From Comamonas halotolerans (GTDB lineage Bacteria > Pseudomonadota > Gammaproteobacteria > Burkholderiales > Burkholderiaceae_C): a stretch of DNA of 64,000 nucleotides. This document shows, one piece after another, positions 27,742-37,037 of this stretch. How positions within the stretch are numbered: position 1 is the first letter of the stretch; the number at the start of each line of letters is the position of its first letter. The position numbers and the translations under genes are program-made. The notes below the pieces were generated by a model. That model worked only from the letters and a program-made list of their open reading frames with translations. It was not told the origin of the DNA and did no database searches. The stretch covers positions 121,649-185,648 of the forward strand of contig NZ_JASAUZ010000067.1 of the NCBI RefSeq assembly GCF_030162935.1, in the 5' to 3' direction.

Positions 27742-28656
27742 ATGGCCGCATCGCTGCTAGATCAACTTGTCGTAGCCATCTCCTCACGCGCGCTCTTCAA
27801 TTTTGAAGAAGAAAACCGTGTGTTTGAAGAAAACCCCGGTGCCTACATCCAACTGCAGCGCCAGCGGCTTGATGTCCCTGCAGCACCCGGTGTGGCGCTA
27901 CCCTTGGTGCGCAAGCTGCTGGCCTTCAATCAGGTTGATCGGCGCCGCGTCGAAGTCGTGGTGTTGTCGCGCAACGATCCGGTCAGTGGCATGCGCGTCT
28001 TTCGCAGCGCCAAGGCACATGGACTGGACAGCATCCAGCGCGGCGTCTTCACCCAGGGGCGAGACCCTTTTGGCTATCTGCGGCCGCTGGGTGCGCACCT
28101 GTTCTTGTCCGCCAACGCTGCCGATGTCACCGAAGCACTGGAACTGGGCTACCCTGCTGCGCGTGTGCTGACAGAGTCGATGGGGGCCAGCAATGCCCAT
28201 CCGCAAGAGGTACGGATTGCCTTTGACGGTGATGCCGTGCTCTTTTCTGACGAGGCCGAGCGCATCTACCAGGCCGAAGGGCTGGATGCTTTTTTGCGGC
28301 ACGAGGTTGAGCACGTCGCCCAGCCCTTGCCCGATGGCCCTTTCAAGCCACTGCTGGCCGCCCTGCACCGCCTTCAACAGGCTGCCCAGGAGGGACAGAC
28401 GGGTGGCATGCATCTGCGCACGGCGCTGGTCACGGCCCGTAGTGCCCCGGCGCATGAGCGCGCCATCCGCACGCTCATGGATTGGCGCATTGAAGTGGAT
28501 GAAGCCATGTTTCTTGGCGGGTTGCCCAAGGGACAGTTTCTGCGTGAGTTTGCACCCGATTTTTTCTTTGATGATCAGACGGGGCATGCGCAATCGGCCA
28601 GTGCCCACGTACCTGCTGGCCATGTGAGCAGCGGCATTGCCAACCGCTCTCAATAA
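27742..28656 (+). CDS. 5'-nucleotidase (cytosolic cN-I-like)
   Basis: A 304-residue protein of the bacterial 5'-nucleotidase family related to animal cN-I. Conserved pieces are the N-terminal RALFNFEEENRVFEE, the VVVLSRNDPVSGMRVF segment, and the HAD-like acidic motif FDGDAVLFSDEAERIY. It should dephosphorylate nucleoside 5'-monophosphates in the cytosol. It starts 12 bases after the LLM oxidoreductase gene. No metal or substrate preference can be read. Confidence 0.88.
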   Translation: MAASLLDQLVVAISSRALFNFEEENRVFEENPGAYIQLQRQRLDVPAAPGVALPLVRKLLAFNQVDRRRVEVVVLSRNDPVSGMRVFRSAKAHGLDSIQRGVFTQGRDPFGYLRPLGAHLFLSANAADVTEALELGYPAARVLTESMGASNAHPQEVRIAFDGDAVLFSDEAERIYQAEGLDAFLRHEVEHVAQPLPDGPFKPLLAALHRLQQAAQEGQTGGMHLRTALVTARSAPAHERAIRTLMDWRIEVDEAMFLGGLPKGQFLREFAPDFFFDDQTGHAQSASAHVPAGHVSSGIANRSQ

Positions 28657-28667
28657 TTCCACGCATG

Positions 28668-28690
28668 AAAAAAGCCACCTCAGGTGGCTT
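28668..28690 (-). terminator. terminator of the minus-strand gene at 28711-29154
   Basis: A6 then GCCACCT (28674-28680), single-base loop C (realistically three bases), AGGTGGC (28682-28688). On the minus strand it reads as a stem followed by T6. It also lies 12 bases after the convergent 5'-nucleotidase stop. Confidence 0.8.
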
Positions 28691-28710
28691 GGTACCGAGC
28701 TTGGAATGCT

Positions 28711-29154
28711 TTAGAGACCACTTGTGCGCTTGACCTTGGGTTCGTCGTATGTCAGCGGCTGTGAGCGCACTTGCAGCATGTTGCGCTCTTGCTGGTCAAT
28801 TTTTTGGGACTCTTGCGCCGCTTCCACCGCCATGGCACTGGCACGCCACATGGAGCGGATATTTTCCAGCAACTCCTTGTAGATGGGCTCTTTGGGCGGC
28901 TCTGGTTTCTCTTCTTTGACCTGCTTGGCCTGCACTTCCGTCCAGTCGCGGTCTTGCACGCTTTTGTCAGTAGGCCGCTCCGGGCTCTTGATGGTGACGG
29001 TCACGCCCTCACCGATGGCGTCGATGGACTCAACGGGGTTGACCGCATGTACTGGACGGACAGCTGCTGGCCCCGAGGCACCTGTGGAATACAAATTGGC
29101 ACCCTGGGTATTCGTCCATTGGATCGGCGTATGTTCTACAGGTGGTATTTGCAT
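28711..29154 (-). CDS. hypothetical protein
   Basis: A 147-residue protein I do not recognise. It has no signal peptide or membrane segment. The first half is rich in Pro, Thr and Val (likely disordered); residues about 70-95 are Lys/Glu/Pro-rich; the C-terminal half is probably helical (ELLENIRSMWRASAMAVEAAQ, then QKIDQQERNML). It ends in LTYDEPKVKRTSGL. It lies 146 bases downstream of the cyanophycin-linked DUF1854 gene on the same strand and has its own terminator. Codon use matches the neighbours, so it is probably real. Confidence 0.65.
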   Translation of the reverse strand: MQIPPVEHTPIQWTNTQGANLYSTGASGPAAVRPVHAVNPVESIDAIGEGVTVTIKSPERPTDKSVQDRDWTEVQAKQVKEEKPEPPKEPIYKELLENIRSMWRASAMAVEAAQESQKIDQQERNMLQVRSQPLTYDEPKVKRTSGL

Positions 29155-29300
29155 AGCTAGGCCCTTGGTTTAGCGGTCTGAAAGGTCGACAAAAGATGGT
29201 TCCGACCTAGCTATCGGCAGCTTGAAGCAAAAGTTTAGAGAAATTTTCACATTTCTCCCTTTTTTTGCTCCCAGCTTATATATCGCTGTTTTTCAACAAG

Positions 29301-29774
29301 TTACAAGAAAAGCTCGAGGAACTTTTGCGATTGTTTGTCCATTTTGCGAGCATCCCTGATGCGATATTGCACACCGTCGCGGCTGGTGATCAGCAAATGA
29401 TGCCGACCTTGCAGCTTGCGAATGTCTTCTTCCGCCTTCAGGCTGAGATGGGCAGGGCCTCGGTCGGTTTCCACTGTCCAGACGCTGGGCACTGAAATCG
29501 CATCAATGGCTTCAATGCGCTGGACTTCCGGAACGAACTCCCGAACGGCAAATTCTTCGGCCAGCAGCTCTCTCATGGGTGCAGGAACTTCTTGCAGCTT
29601 GTCAATCCAGTACACCTCCTTGCCGTCCCCGCCCACCAAAGAGATTGCCTCCTGCGGCGCTGCAATGGGAAAAGCACGCACCGGTGTCACCGCTTCGTGC
29701 ACCGTGCCATCGGGCAAAGTCAGGCACAAGCGGCCATGGGCATTGCGGTGAAGCAAAATTTCAGCGGCACTCAT
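29301..29774 (-). CDS. DUF1854 family protein, cyanophycin-associated
   Basis: A 157-residue cytosolic protein of the DUF1854 family, which is found almost only beside the ABC transporter and cyanophycin synthetases seen here. Typical segments are VRAFPIAAPQEAISLV, KEVYWIDKL and a C-terminal GVQYRIRDARKMDKQSQ. Its start overlaps the stop of the ABC transporter gene by four bases (ATGA), so the two are coupled. The function is unproven; a partner subunit of the transporter or a cyanophycin-granule factor is inference. Confidence 0.88.
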   Translation of the reverse strand: MSAAEILLHRNAHGRLCLTLPDGTVHEAVTPVRAFPIAAPQEAISLVGGDGKEVYWIDKLQEVPAPMRELLAEEFAVREFVPEVQRIEAIDAISVPSVWTVETDRGPAHLSLKAEEDIRKLQGRHHLLITSRDGVQYRIRDARKMDKQSQKFLELFL

Positions 29775-32071
29775 GCTTTCTCTCCTTCTCGGGCCAGTGT
29801 CAAACCAGCAGCTTGTGCATCCTCTTCCGCGCGGCGGGCCTGGGCCTCGTACAGGCGCCAGTACGCCCCTTTGGCCGCCATCAGTTGGTCGTGCGGCCCC
29901 ACTTCCACAATCTCGCCGCGGTCCATGACAACCAGACGATCAGCTTTCCGCAACGTGGAAAGACGGTGGGCAATTGCGATGGTGGTGCGCCCCTGAACCA
30001 GGTTATCCAGCGCCTTCTGGATCTCCTTCTCGGTTTCCGTGTCCACCGCAGAAGTGGCTTCGTCCAGAATCAGCAAGCGAGGGTCGATCAACAGCGCACG
30101 CGCAATGCTGATGCGCTGGCGCTCACCACCCGAAAGCCCCTGCCCTCGCTCGCCCACCACGGAGTCATAGCCGTGCGGCAGGCGCAAGATGAACTCGTGG
30201 GCATGAGCCGCACGTGCAGCAGCCACGATTTCGGCACGCGTGGCATTGGGTTTGCCGTAGGCGATGTTTTCTGCCACGGTTCCAAAGAACAGAAACGGCT
30301 CTTGCAACACCAGACCGATGTTGCGGCGGTAATCAGCCACCGCCAGGCGACGCACATCCACGCCATCCAGCTGAATGCTGCCTTCGGTCACGTCATAGAA
30401 GCGGTTGATCAAGTTGACCAGCGTGCTCTTGCCCGAGCCACTGTGTCCCACCAGACCAATCATCTCTCCAGGCTGGATGTTCAGATTCAGGTTGCGGATC
30501 ACCTGACGGCTACCGTAGCGGAAACCCACGTCATGCAAAGAGATACCACCCTTCACTGGCTGAGGCAGCTGCACCGGGTTGACAGGTTCCGGCACGCTGC
30601 TGACTTGGTCCAGCACATCAAAAATACGCTTGGCACCCGCTGCCGCCTTTTGGGTGATGTTCACAATGCGGCTCATCGAGTCCAGACGGGTATAAAAGCG
30701 TCCGATGTAAGCGATGAAAGCCGAGAGCACACCCACGGTGATCTGGTCGTGGGCCACCAGCCAGATGCCAAAAGCCCAAACCACCAGAAGACCAACTTCC
30801 GTCATCAGGCCCACAGTGGGCGAGAACAGTGACCAGACTTTGTTGACCTTGTCGTTGGCTTCCAGGTTGCGCACATTGGCCTGACGGAAGCGCTCGATCT
30901 CATGTTCTTCCTGAGCGAATGCCTTGACCACGCGAACACCGGGAATGGTGTCCGAGAGCACATTGGTCACTTCTGCCCAGACACGGCTGGTTCGGTCAAA
31001 GCCTACGCTCAGGCGGCCACGCACTTTCTGGATCAGCCAGGCAATAAAGGGCAGAGGCACCAGAGTGACGAGCGCCAGCCACGGGTTGATGGAGGCAAGA
31101 ATCACCGCCGTCATCACAATCATGATCACGTCAGTGACAAAATCCAGCGCATACAGCGACAGGAACATGTTGATGCGGTCCGTATCAGCGCTGATACGGC
31201 TCATCAAGTCACCGGTCCGCTTGCCGCCGAAGTACTCCAGCGACTGTTTCATCATGTGCGAATAGGTGGTGGTACGCATGTCTGCACCAATGCGCTCCGA
31301 CACCTTGGCCATCACCCAGGTACGCGCCCAACCCAAACCCCAGGCCAGCAAAGCCGAAAGCAACAAACCGCCCAGATACATTCCCACCAGCCATGGATCA
31401 ATGGCCTGCCCGCTTTTCTGGTACGGGATCAGGATGTCATCCATGATGGGGATGGTCAGATAGGGCGGCACCAGCGTCGCTGCCGTGGACAGCAGCGTCA
31501 TGATGAAACCCAGAATCAGCATGCCTTTGTAAGGCTTGGCAAAACGCGCAACACGCAGCAACACCCAGGTCGATGTTTTGGGAGCAGACTGGCGGGCGCA
31601 AGCAGGGCACTCATCGCTGTCAGGAGGCAGGATTTCACTGCACACGCTGCACCGACTTTCATCGACAGGCACCAGCGCTTGCTCCAACGCTCCCGCAGCG
31701 ATGGCATCACGCAATTGCTCAAAACGCTGCAAAAAGCGCAGAACCTGAGCTTGCTGACTCAAGGTGAAACGCCACAGCGCCAGCCGCTGCTGGCTGTCAT
31801 GCAATTCGAGGGTACCGACCCCAGCATGATCAATGAGACGCAAATGCATATCTGCAGCCAGCGCCCAACTTTGCCATGAGGCATCCGCATCTTTACCCAC
31901 AATACGGGTTTCGGTCAGTGCCAACACCCCTGGTGCAAAGCGCAAAGAGACCGTCAAGTCAACCAAAAGTGCTGCTTGTACGTTTTCATGGGGTGCGAGC
32001 TGCGCTCGCAGTTCAGCCCCCAAAGGGCCATTGAAGACACCAGAGGTATCCGCAGGATGGTGATGTTGCAT
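29771..32071 (-). CDS. cyanophycin metabolism-associated ABC transporter (permease-ATPase fusion)
   Basis: A 766-residue half-transporter with an unusual N-terminus. Residues 1-130 are a PH-like or DUF region, and residues 141-158 form a zinc ribbon (CxxC, ten residues, CxxC). A six-helix exporter domain spans about 175-470. The ATPase from about 505 has Walker A GHSGSGKST, signature LSGGERQ and Walker B LLILDEATSA. It acts in the inner membrane as a homodimer. The substrate is unknown; linkage to cphA suggests handling of arginine/aspartate, beta-Asp-Arg or the polymer. It is divergent from the two synthetases across 221 bases. Confidence 0.92.
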   Translation of the reverse strand: MQHHHPADTSGVFNGPLGAELRAQLAPHENVQAALLVDLTVSLRFAPGVLALTETRIVGKDADASWQSWALAADMHLRLIDHAGVGTLELHDSQQRLALWRFTLSQQAQVLRFLQRFEQLRDAIAAGALEQALVPVDESRCSVCSEILPPDSDECPACARQSAPKTSTWVLLRVARFAKPYKGMLILGFIMTLLSTAATLVPPYLTIPIMDDILIPYQKSGQAIDPWLVGMYLGGLLLSALLAWGLGWARTWVMAKVSERIGADMRTTTYSHMMKQSLEYFGGKRTGDLMSRISADTDRINMFLSLYALDFVTDVIMIVMTAVILASINPWLALVTLVPLPFIAWLIQKVRGRLSVGFDRTSRVWAEVTNVLSDTIPGVRVVKAFAQEEHEIERFRQANVRNLEANDKVNKVWSLFSPTVGLMTEVGLLVVWAFGIWLVAHDQITVGVLSAFIAYIGRFYTRLDSMSRIVNITQKAAAGAKRIFDVLDQVSSVPEPVNPVQLPQPVKGGISLHDVGFRYGSRQVIRNLNLNIQPGEMIGLVGHSGSGKSTLVNLINRFYDVTEGSIQLDGVDVRRLAVADYRRNIGLVLQEPFLFFGTVAENIAYGKPNATRAEIVAAARAAHAHEFILRLPHGYDSVVGERGQGLSGGERQRISIARALLIDPRLLILDEATSAVDTETEKEIQKALDNLVQGRTTIAIAHRLSTLRKADRLVVMDRGEIVEVGPHDQLMAAKGAYWRLYEAQARRAEEDAQAAGLTLAREGEKA

Positions 32072-32292
32072 GTTGAATCGTTAGAACCCAGCGTTGGCAA
32101 AGCTGCCAAAGGAAGGGGGCATGACGTATTCTCCGAAAGAACACATCACACCAAAGTAGGAGCTACACCCTTGAACGCATCAGGGGTGAGTTTGGCTGAC
32201 AAACAGCCGCGGCTTTACCTCCTGCACACAATAGCCCTCTTTTTACAGACTGTGGCCTTTAACCCCAGGCTTTCACTTCAACGCTGATATTC

Positions 32293-34293
32293 ATGGCGAC
32301 ATTCAAAGACATCCAACTGCTTCGTACCACCTACCTGCGTGGCCCCAGCGTCTGGACTTACCGTCCAGTCCTTGAAGTGTGGTTGGACTTGGGCGAGTTG
32401 GAAGAGTACCCCTCCAACAAAATCGAAGGTTTCACACCGCGCCTGACCGCCTGGCTACCCGGATTGATCGAGCACCACTGCGGTGTAGGCCATCGTGGCG
32501 GTTTTCTAGAACGCCTAAATGAAGGCACCTGGTGCGGTCATGTGATGGAACACACCATCATCGAATTGCTGAACATGGCGGGCATGCCCGCCGAGTTTGG
32601 GCAGACCCGCTCTGTCTCGCAGCACGGCGTGTACCGCATGGTGTTCCGCTGCCCAGAGGAGTCCGTGGCGCATGTGGCGTTGAAGCAAGGCCACGCGCTG
32701 ATCATGGCAGCCATCAACGACTTGCCCTTTGATGTGACCGCTGCGGTGGACGCCATCAAGGCCGAAATCGAAAACCGCTACCTCGGCCCCAGTACGGCAA
32801 GCATTGTCAATGCCGCCGCCGAACGTCGCATTCCCTGCATTCGCCTGAACGACGGGAACCTGGTGCAACTGGGCTATGGCGCAGCGCAACGCCGTATCTG
32901 GACCACAGAAACGGACAAGACCAGTGCCATCGGCTTTGGCATTGCCGAGGACAAGGATCTGAGCAAGCAGCTCATCAAAGCCTGTGGTGTACCCGTCCCC
33001 GAGTGGGAACTGGTCAACTCTGCCGACCACGCCTGGGAAGAAGCCGATTACATGGGTCTGCCCGTCACGGTCAAACCCTACAACTCCAACAAGGGCCAAG
33101 GTGTCAGCGTCAACCTGAACACCGAAGCCGAAGTGCGCGCCGCCTATGACGAGGCCCGCAAGCTGACTCGCTATGTGATGGTTGAGCGCCATGTTCCCGG
33201 CCACGTGCACCGTCTGTTGGTGGTCGGCGGCAAGGTGGTCGCCGCTTCACGAGGTGAATACCCCGAAGGGGGCCACAATCCCCGCGCCAAGGTGGTGACG
33301 GTGGACTGCACCGATAACGTACACCCCGACGTGGCCTATATGGCGGCACTGTCGGCCAAGGTAGTTGGCCTTGACATCGCCGGTGTTGACCTGGTCTGCC
33401 ACGACATCAGCCAGCCGCTGGAAGCCCAGGGCGGTGCGATCTTGGAAGTCAACGGCGGCCCTGGTCTGCTGATGCACCTCAAGCCCAGCGTGGGCGTGGC
33501 TCGTCCTGTGGGGCAAGCCATCGTGGAACACCTGTTCCCTACCACCGATGGTGACAGCGACGGCCATGCCTCGCGTATTCCCGTGGTCGGTATCGCTGGC
33601 ACGCGCCACAACGCCTTCATTGCCCGTTTGGTGGGATGGTTGCTGCAACTGAGCGGCAAGCGCACTGGCGTGGCCAGCAGCGAAGGCACCTTTCTGGAAG
33701 GTCGCCTGACCCAGAAAGGTGACAACACCAATTGGCATGCGGCCCACCGCCTGCTGGTCAACCGCCTGGCAGAGGCAGCTGTGGTGCAGACCACGGCCCG
33801 CTCCATCCTGGAAGAAGGTCTGGCCTATGACCGTTGCCAGGTGGGCGTGGTCACCGATATGGATGGCTTTGAAAACCTGGCAGACCACGATGTGCTGGAA
33901 GCCGAGCAAATGACCCGTGTCATGCGCACGCAGATTGACGTGGTCCTCAGCCAGGGCGCGGGGGTGCTGAATGCAGACGATGAACTCACCGTCGACCTGG
34001 CACGCCTGTGCGATGGTCAGGTCCTGTTCTACACCCACGACCCCAAGAACACCGCGGTGCTTGCTCACCGCGAAGCCGGTGGTCGTGCCGTGATCCTGAA
34101 TGGCAACGAAGTGCTGCTGGCGCAAGGTGCAACTGAACGCGTACTGGGCAAACTGGATGCGCTGCGCCCCGTCAATGGCTTTGAGCCTGACTCCTGCGCC
34201 CTCCTGGCAGGCATTGCAACTGCCTGGGCACTGGACATCACACCCGAATTGATTGCTGCTGGCATCAAAACCTTTGATTACCAGCCCGCTTAA
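32293..34293 (+). CDS. cyanophycin synthetase-like protein (CphA', degenerate Mur domain)
   Basis: A 666-residue relative of CphA, about 200 residues shorter. It has the N-terminal CphA domain (LRTTYLRGPSVWTYRP), an ATP-grasp domain at about 215-415 (VKPYNSNKGQGVSVN, EVNGGPGLLMHL), and a C-terminal Mur-ligase-like domain. In that domain the P-loop reads GTRHNAF at residues 436-442 instead of GTNGKTT, so ATP use for arginine addition is unlikely. Cyanobacterial CphA2, which also lacks a working Mur domain, polymerises beta-Asp-Arg dipeptides; the same role here is inference. It is first in the cphA'-cphA operon. Confidence 0.9.
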   Translation: MATFKDIQLLRTTYLRGPSVWTYRPVLEVWLDLGELEEYPSNKIEGFTPRLTAWLPGLIEHHCGVGHRGGFLERLNEGTWCGHVMEHTIIELLNMAGMPAEFGQTRSVSQHGVYRMVFRCPEESVAHVALKQGHALIMAAINDLPFDVTAAVDAIKAEIENRYLGPSTASIVNAAAERRIPCIRLNDGNLVQLGYGAAQRRIWTTETDKTSAIGFGIAEDKDLSKQLIKACGVPVPEWELVNSADHAWEEADYMGLPVTVKPYNSNKGQGVSVNLNTEAEVRAAYDEARKLTRYVMVERHVPGHVHRLLVVGGKVVAASRGEYPEGGHNPRAKVVTVDCTDNVHPDVAYMAALSAKVVGLDIAGVDLVCHDISQPLEAQGGAILEVNGGPGLLMHLKPSVGVARPVGQAIVEHLFPTTDGDSDGHASRIPVVGIAGTRHNAFIARLVGWLLQLSGKRTGVASSEGTFLEGRLTQKGDNTNWHAAHRLLVNRLAEAAVVQTTARSILEEGLAYDRCQVGVVTDMDGFENLADHDVLEAEQMTRVMRTQIDVVLSQGAGVLNADDELTVDLARLCDGQVLFYTHDPKNTAVLAHREAGGRAVILNGNEVLLAQGATERVLGKLDALRPVNGFEPDSCALLAGIATAWALDITPELIAAGIKTFDYQPA

Positions 34294-34371
34294 TTGAAAA
34301 GATAGCTATCAGCGCTTGTCTCATCTACCTTAGAAGCCAATTTGATTATTGAGTTGGCGGAAAGACAGACC

Positions 34372-36954
34372 ATGGAAATTTCACGCTCTCGCGCCTTGCG
34401 TGGCCCCAACCTCTGGAGCCGCAATACCGCTATCGAATCCATCGTGCATTGCTCTCCTGAAGAGCAAAACTTCACGCTGATTCCTCGCTTTGAGGAAAAG
34501 GTTCGCGCCCGCTTTCCTGCCATTGGCGGCTTACGTGCCCAGGGAATGGACAACACCCTCTCCCTGGCACATGTGCTGGAAGCCGCGGCGCTGTCGCTGC
34601 AAGCCCAGGCTGGCTGCCCTGTCACCTTCAGCCGCACGCATGAAACCGTGGAAGCAGGCACTTACCAGGTAGTGGTGGAGTACACCGAAGAGGCCGTCGG
34701 CAAGCGTGCCATGGCATTGGCCGAAACACTGATCAATGCAGCTCTGACGGATGCAGAGTTTGATATCAAGGCGGCCCTCGCAGAACTGCGTGAGCTGGAC
34801 GAAGATGAGCGCGTGGGCCCCTCCACAGGCTCGCTGCTCAATGCCGCCATTGCGCGGGGCATTCCTTTCCGGCGCTTGACCGCAGGCAGCCTGGTGCAGC
34901 TTGGATGGGGCTCCAAAGCGCGCAAATTTCAGGCCGCAGAGGTGGACCAGACCAGCTCCGTAGCCGAAACCATTGCCCAGGACAAAGACCTGACCAAACG
35001 CCTGCTCCACGCAGCGGGTGTTCCGGTCCCCATGGGCCGCCCCGTCAAAGACGTGGAAGATGCGTGGGCAGTGGCGCAGGAAGTGGGTATGCCTGTGGTG
35101 GTCAAGCCCCAGGACGGCAACCAGGGCAAGGGGGTGACCGTGAACATCACCACCCGCGAGCAACTGGAGAAGGCCTATGCCACCTCCATGGAGTTTGGCA
35201 CGGTGGTGATGGTTGAGCGCTTTTTGCCCGGTCATGACTTCCGCCTTTTGGTGGTGGGCAACCAGCTGGTGGCCGCTGCCCGCCGCGACCCTCCTCAGGT
35301 GCTTGGAGATGGCGAACACACCATCCGTGAGCTGGTCGACATCGTCAACCAGGACCCTCGCCGTGGTTCCGGCCATGGAACGGCACTGACCAAGATCCGC
35401 CTGGACGATATCGCCCTGGGGCGCATCGCCAGCGAAGGGCTGACACCGGATTCCATTCCTGCCCAGGGGCAGCGTGTGGTGCTGCGCAACAACGCCAACC
35501 TCTCAACTGGCGGCAGTGCCACTGACGTGATGGACGACGTGCACCCCGATATCGCTGCGCGTGCGGTTGAAGCCGCGGCCTGCGTGGGTCTGCACATCTG
35601 CGGCGTTGACGTGGTTTGCGAAACCATGCTCAAACCACTTGAAGAGCAAAACGGCGGCATTGTCGAAGTGAATGCTGCCCCCGGCCTTCGCATGCACCTT
35701 GCCCCATCATTCGGTAAACCGCGCAATGTGGGCACGCCCATGATCGACCTGTTGTTCGGACCTGGCGAGGATGGCCGCATCCCGGTAGTGGCCGTCACCG
35801 GAACCAACGGCAAGACCACCACCACCCGCCTGATCTCGCACATCTTTGCCACACAAGGCTTGCGTGTGGGCATGACCAACACCGACGGTGTCTATGTGAA
35901 TGGGCGCCAGATCGACAGCGGCGACTGCTCAGGCCCCAAGAGTGCACGCAATGTGCTGGCCCACCCCGAGGTGGATGCTGCCATTTTGGAGTGCGCACGT
36001 GGAGGCATCTTGCGCGAAGGCCTGGGCTTTGACCGTTGCCAGGTGGCCGTGGTCACCAATGTGGGCGAAGGCGATCACCTGGGTCTGAACTTCATCACCA
36101 CCGTCGAAGACGTCATGGTCCTGAAGCGCGTGATTGTGCAGAACGTGGCCCCTACTGGCTACGCCGTGCTCAACGCCATCGATCCGCATGTGGCACCCAT
36201 GGCCAGTGTCTGCCAGGGCAAGATCATCTACTTTGGTGCTGACCGCCACCACCACGTCATGGCCACACACCGTGCGCAAGGCAACCGCGTGGTGTATGTC
36301 GACGATGGTCACATCGTCTGCGCCGAAGGCGCATTCAAAGAAAGCATTGCGCTGGCTGACATTCCCCTCACACGCAATGGCAGCATCGGCTTCCAGGTGG
36401 ACAACGCCATGGCCTCGATTGGCGCCGCATGGGCCGCAAATCTGCCTTGGGACACCATCCGCCGTGGTCTGGCCTCCTTCCACAACGACAGCGCCAACGC
36501 TCCGGGCCGCTTCAATGTGATGGATTACAAGGGAGCCACCATCGTGGCCGACTACGGTCACAACCCCGATGCCATCCGTGCGCTGACGCAGGCCGTATCC
36601 AGCATGCCTGCCAACCGCCGTAGCGTGGTGATCAGTGGCGCTGGCGATCGTCGTGACCAGGACATCATTGAGCAGACCCGCATTCTGGGTGCCGCGTTTG
36701 ATGACGTCATCCTCTATCAGGATGCCTGCCAACGTGGCCGTGAAGATGGTGAAGTGCTGGCCCTGCTGAAGAAAGGCCTGGAAGGCGCTAGCCGCACCAG
36801 CTATACCACGGAGATTCATGGCGAATTCATCGCCATTGACCATGCACTCAGCCGTCTGCAAGCCGGTGATCTGTGTCTGGTATTGGTTGACCAGGTGGAA
36901 GAGTCGCTGGAACACCTGCGCAAGCATGTGGAAAGCGCCAATACCGCAGCCTGA
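34372..36954 (+). CDS. cphA: cyanophycin synthetase
   Basis: An 860-residue enzyme that makes multi-L-arginyl-poly-L-aspartate, a nitrogen reserve stored as granules. Domains: N-terminal domain (1-160), ATP-grasp (about 210-450; VKPQDGNQGKGVTVN, IVEVNAAPGLRMHL) for aspartate addition, and Mur ligase (about 470-860) with intact P-loop GTNGKTTTT from residue 477 for arginine addition. The ATG at 34372 is chosen over an in-frame TTG ten codons earlier because it begins the conserved sequence. It follows cphA' by 78 bases and ends at a strong terminator. No cyanophycinase gene is seen in the window. Confidence 0.96.
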   Translation: MEISRSRALRGPNLWSRNTAIESIVHCSPEEQNFTLIPRFEEKVRARFPAIGGLRAQGMDNTLSLAHVLEAAALSLQAQAGCPVTFSRTHETVEAGTYQVVVEYTEEAVGKRAMALAETLINAALTDAEFDIKAALAELRELDEDERVGPSTGSLLNAAIARGIPFRRLTAGSLVQLGWGSKARKFQAAEVDQTSSVAETIAQDKDLTKRLLHAAGVPVPMGRPVKDVEDAWAVAQEVGMPVVVKPQDGNQGKGVTVNITTREQLEKAYATSMEFGTVVMVERFLPGHDFRLLVVGNQLVAAARRDPPQVLGDGEHTIRELVDIVNQDPRRGSGHGTALTKIRLDDIALGRIASEGLTPDSIPAQGQRVVLRNNANLSTGGSATDVMDDVHPDIAARAVEAAACVGLHICGVDVVCETMLKPLEEQNGGIVEVNAAPGLRMHLAPSFGKPRNVGTPMIDLLFGPGEDGRIPVVAVTGTNGKTTTTRLISHIFATQGLRVGMTNTDGVYVNGRQIDSGDCSGPKSARNVLAHPEVDAAILECARGGILREGLGFDRCQVAVVTNVGEGDHLGLNFITTVEDVMVLKRVIVQNVAPTGYAVLNAIDPHVAPMASVCQGKIIYFGADRHHHVMATHRAQGNRVVYVDDGHIVCAEGAFKESIALADIPLTRNGSIGFQVDNAMASIGAAWAANLPWDTIRRGLASFHNDSANAPGRFNVMDYKGATIVADYGHNPDAIRALTQAVSSMPANRRSVVISGAGDRRDQDIIEQTRILGAAFDDVILYQDACQRGREDGEVLALLKKGLEGASRTSYTTEIHGEFIAIDHALSRLQAGDLCLVLVDQVEESLEHLRKHVESANTAA

Positions 36955-36983
36955 ACGGCGTTAGCCTCCGTCGCATCGCCTCG

Positions 36984-37022
36984 AAGGCGCTGGTGCTTTT
37001 TTTGCACCAGCGCCTTTCTTAT
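36984..37022 (+). terminator. strong terminator after cphA
   Basis: AAGGCGCTGGTGC (36984-36996), seven-T loop, GCACCAGCGCCTT (37004-37016), then TCTTATTTC. The 13-pair stem is perfect. It also lies before the end of the convergent hydrolase gene. Confidence 0.9.
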
Positions 37023-37037
37023 TTCTGCAGTGATGGC

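Noticed and set aside
29579..30832. Plus-strand open frame over DUF1854 and the ABC transporter
   Set aside because: Antisense to two well-supported overlapping genes; composition rich in His/Gln/Arg as expected for a shadow.
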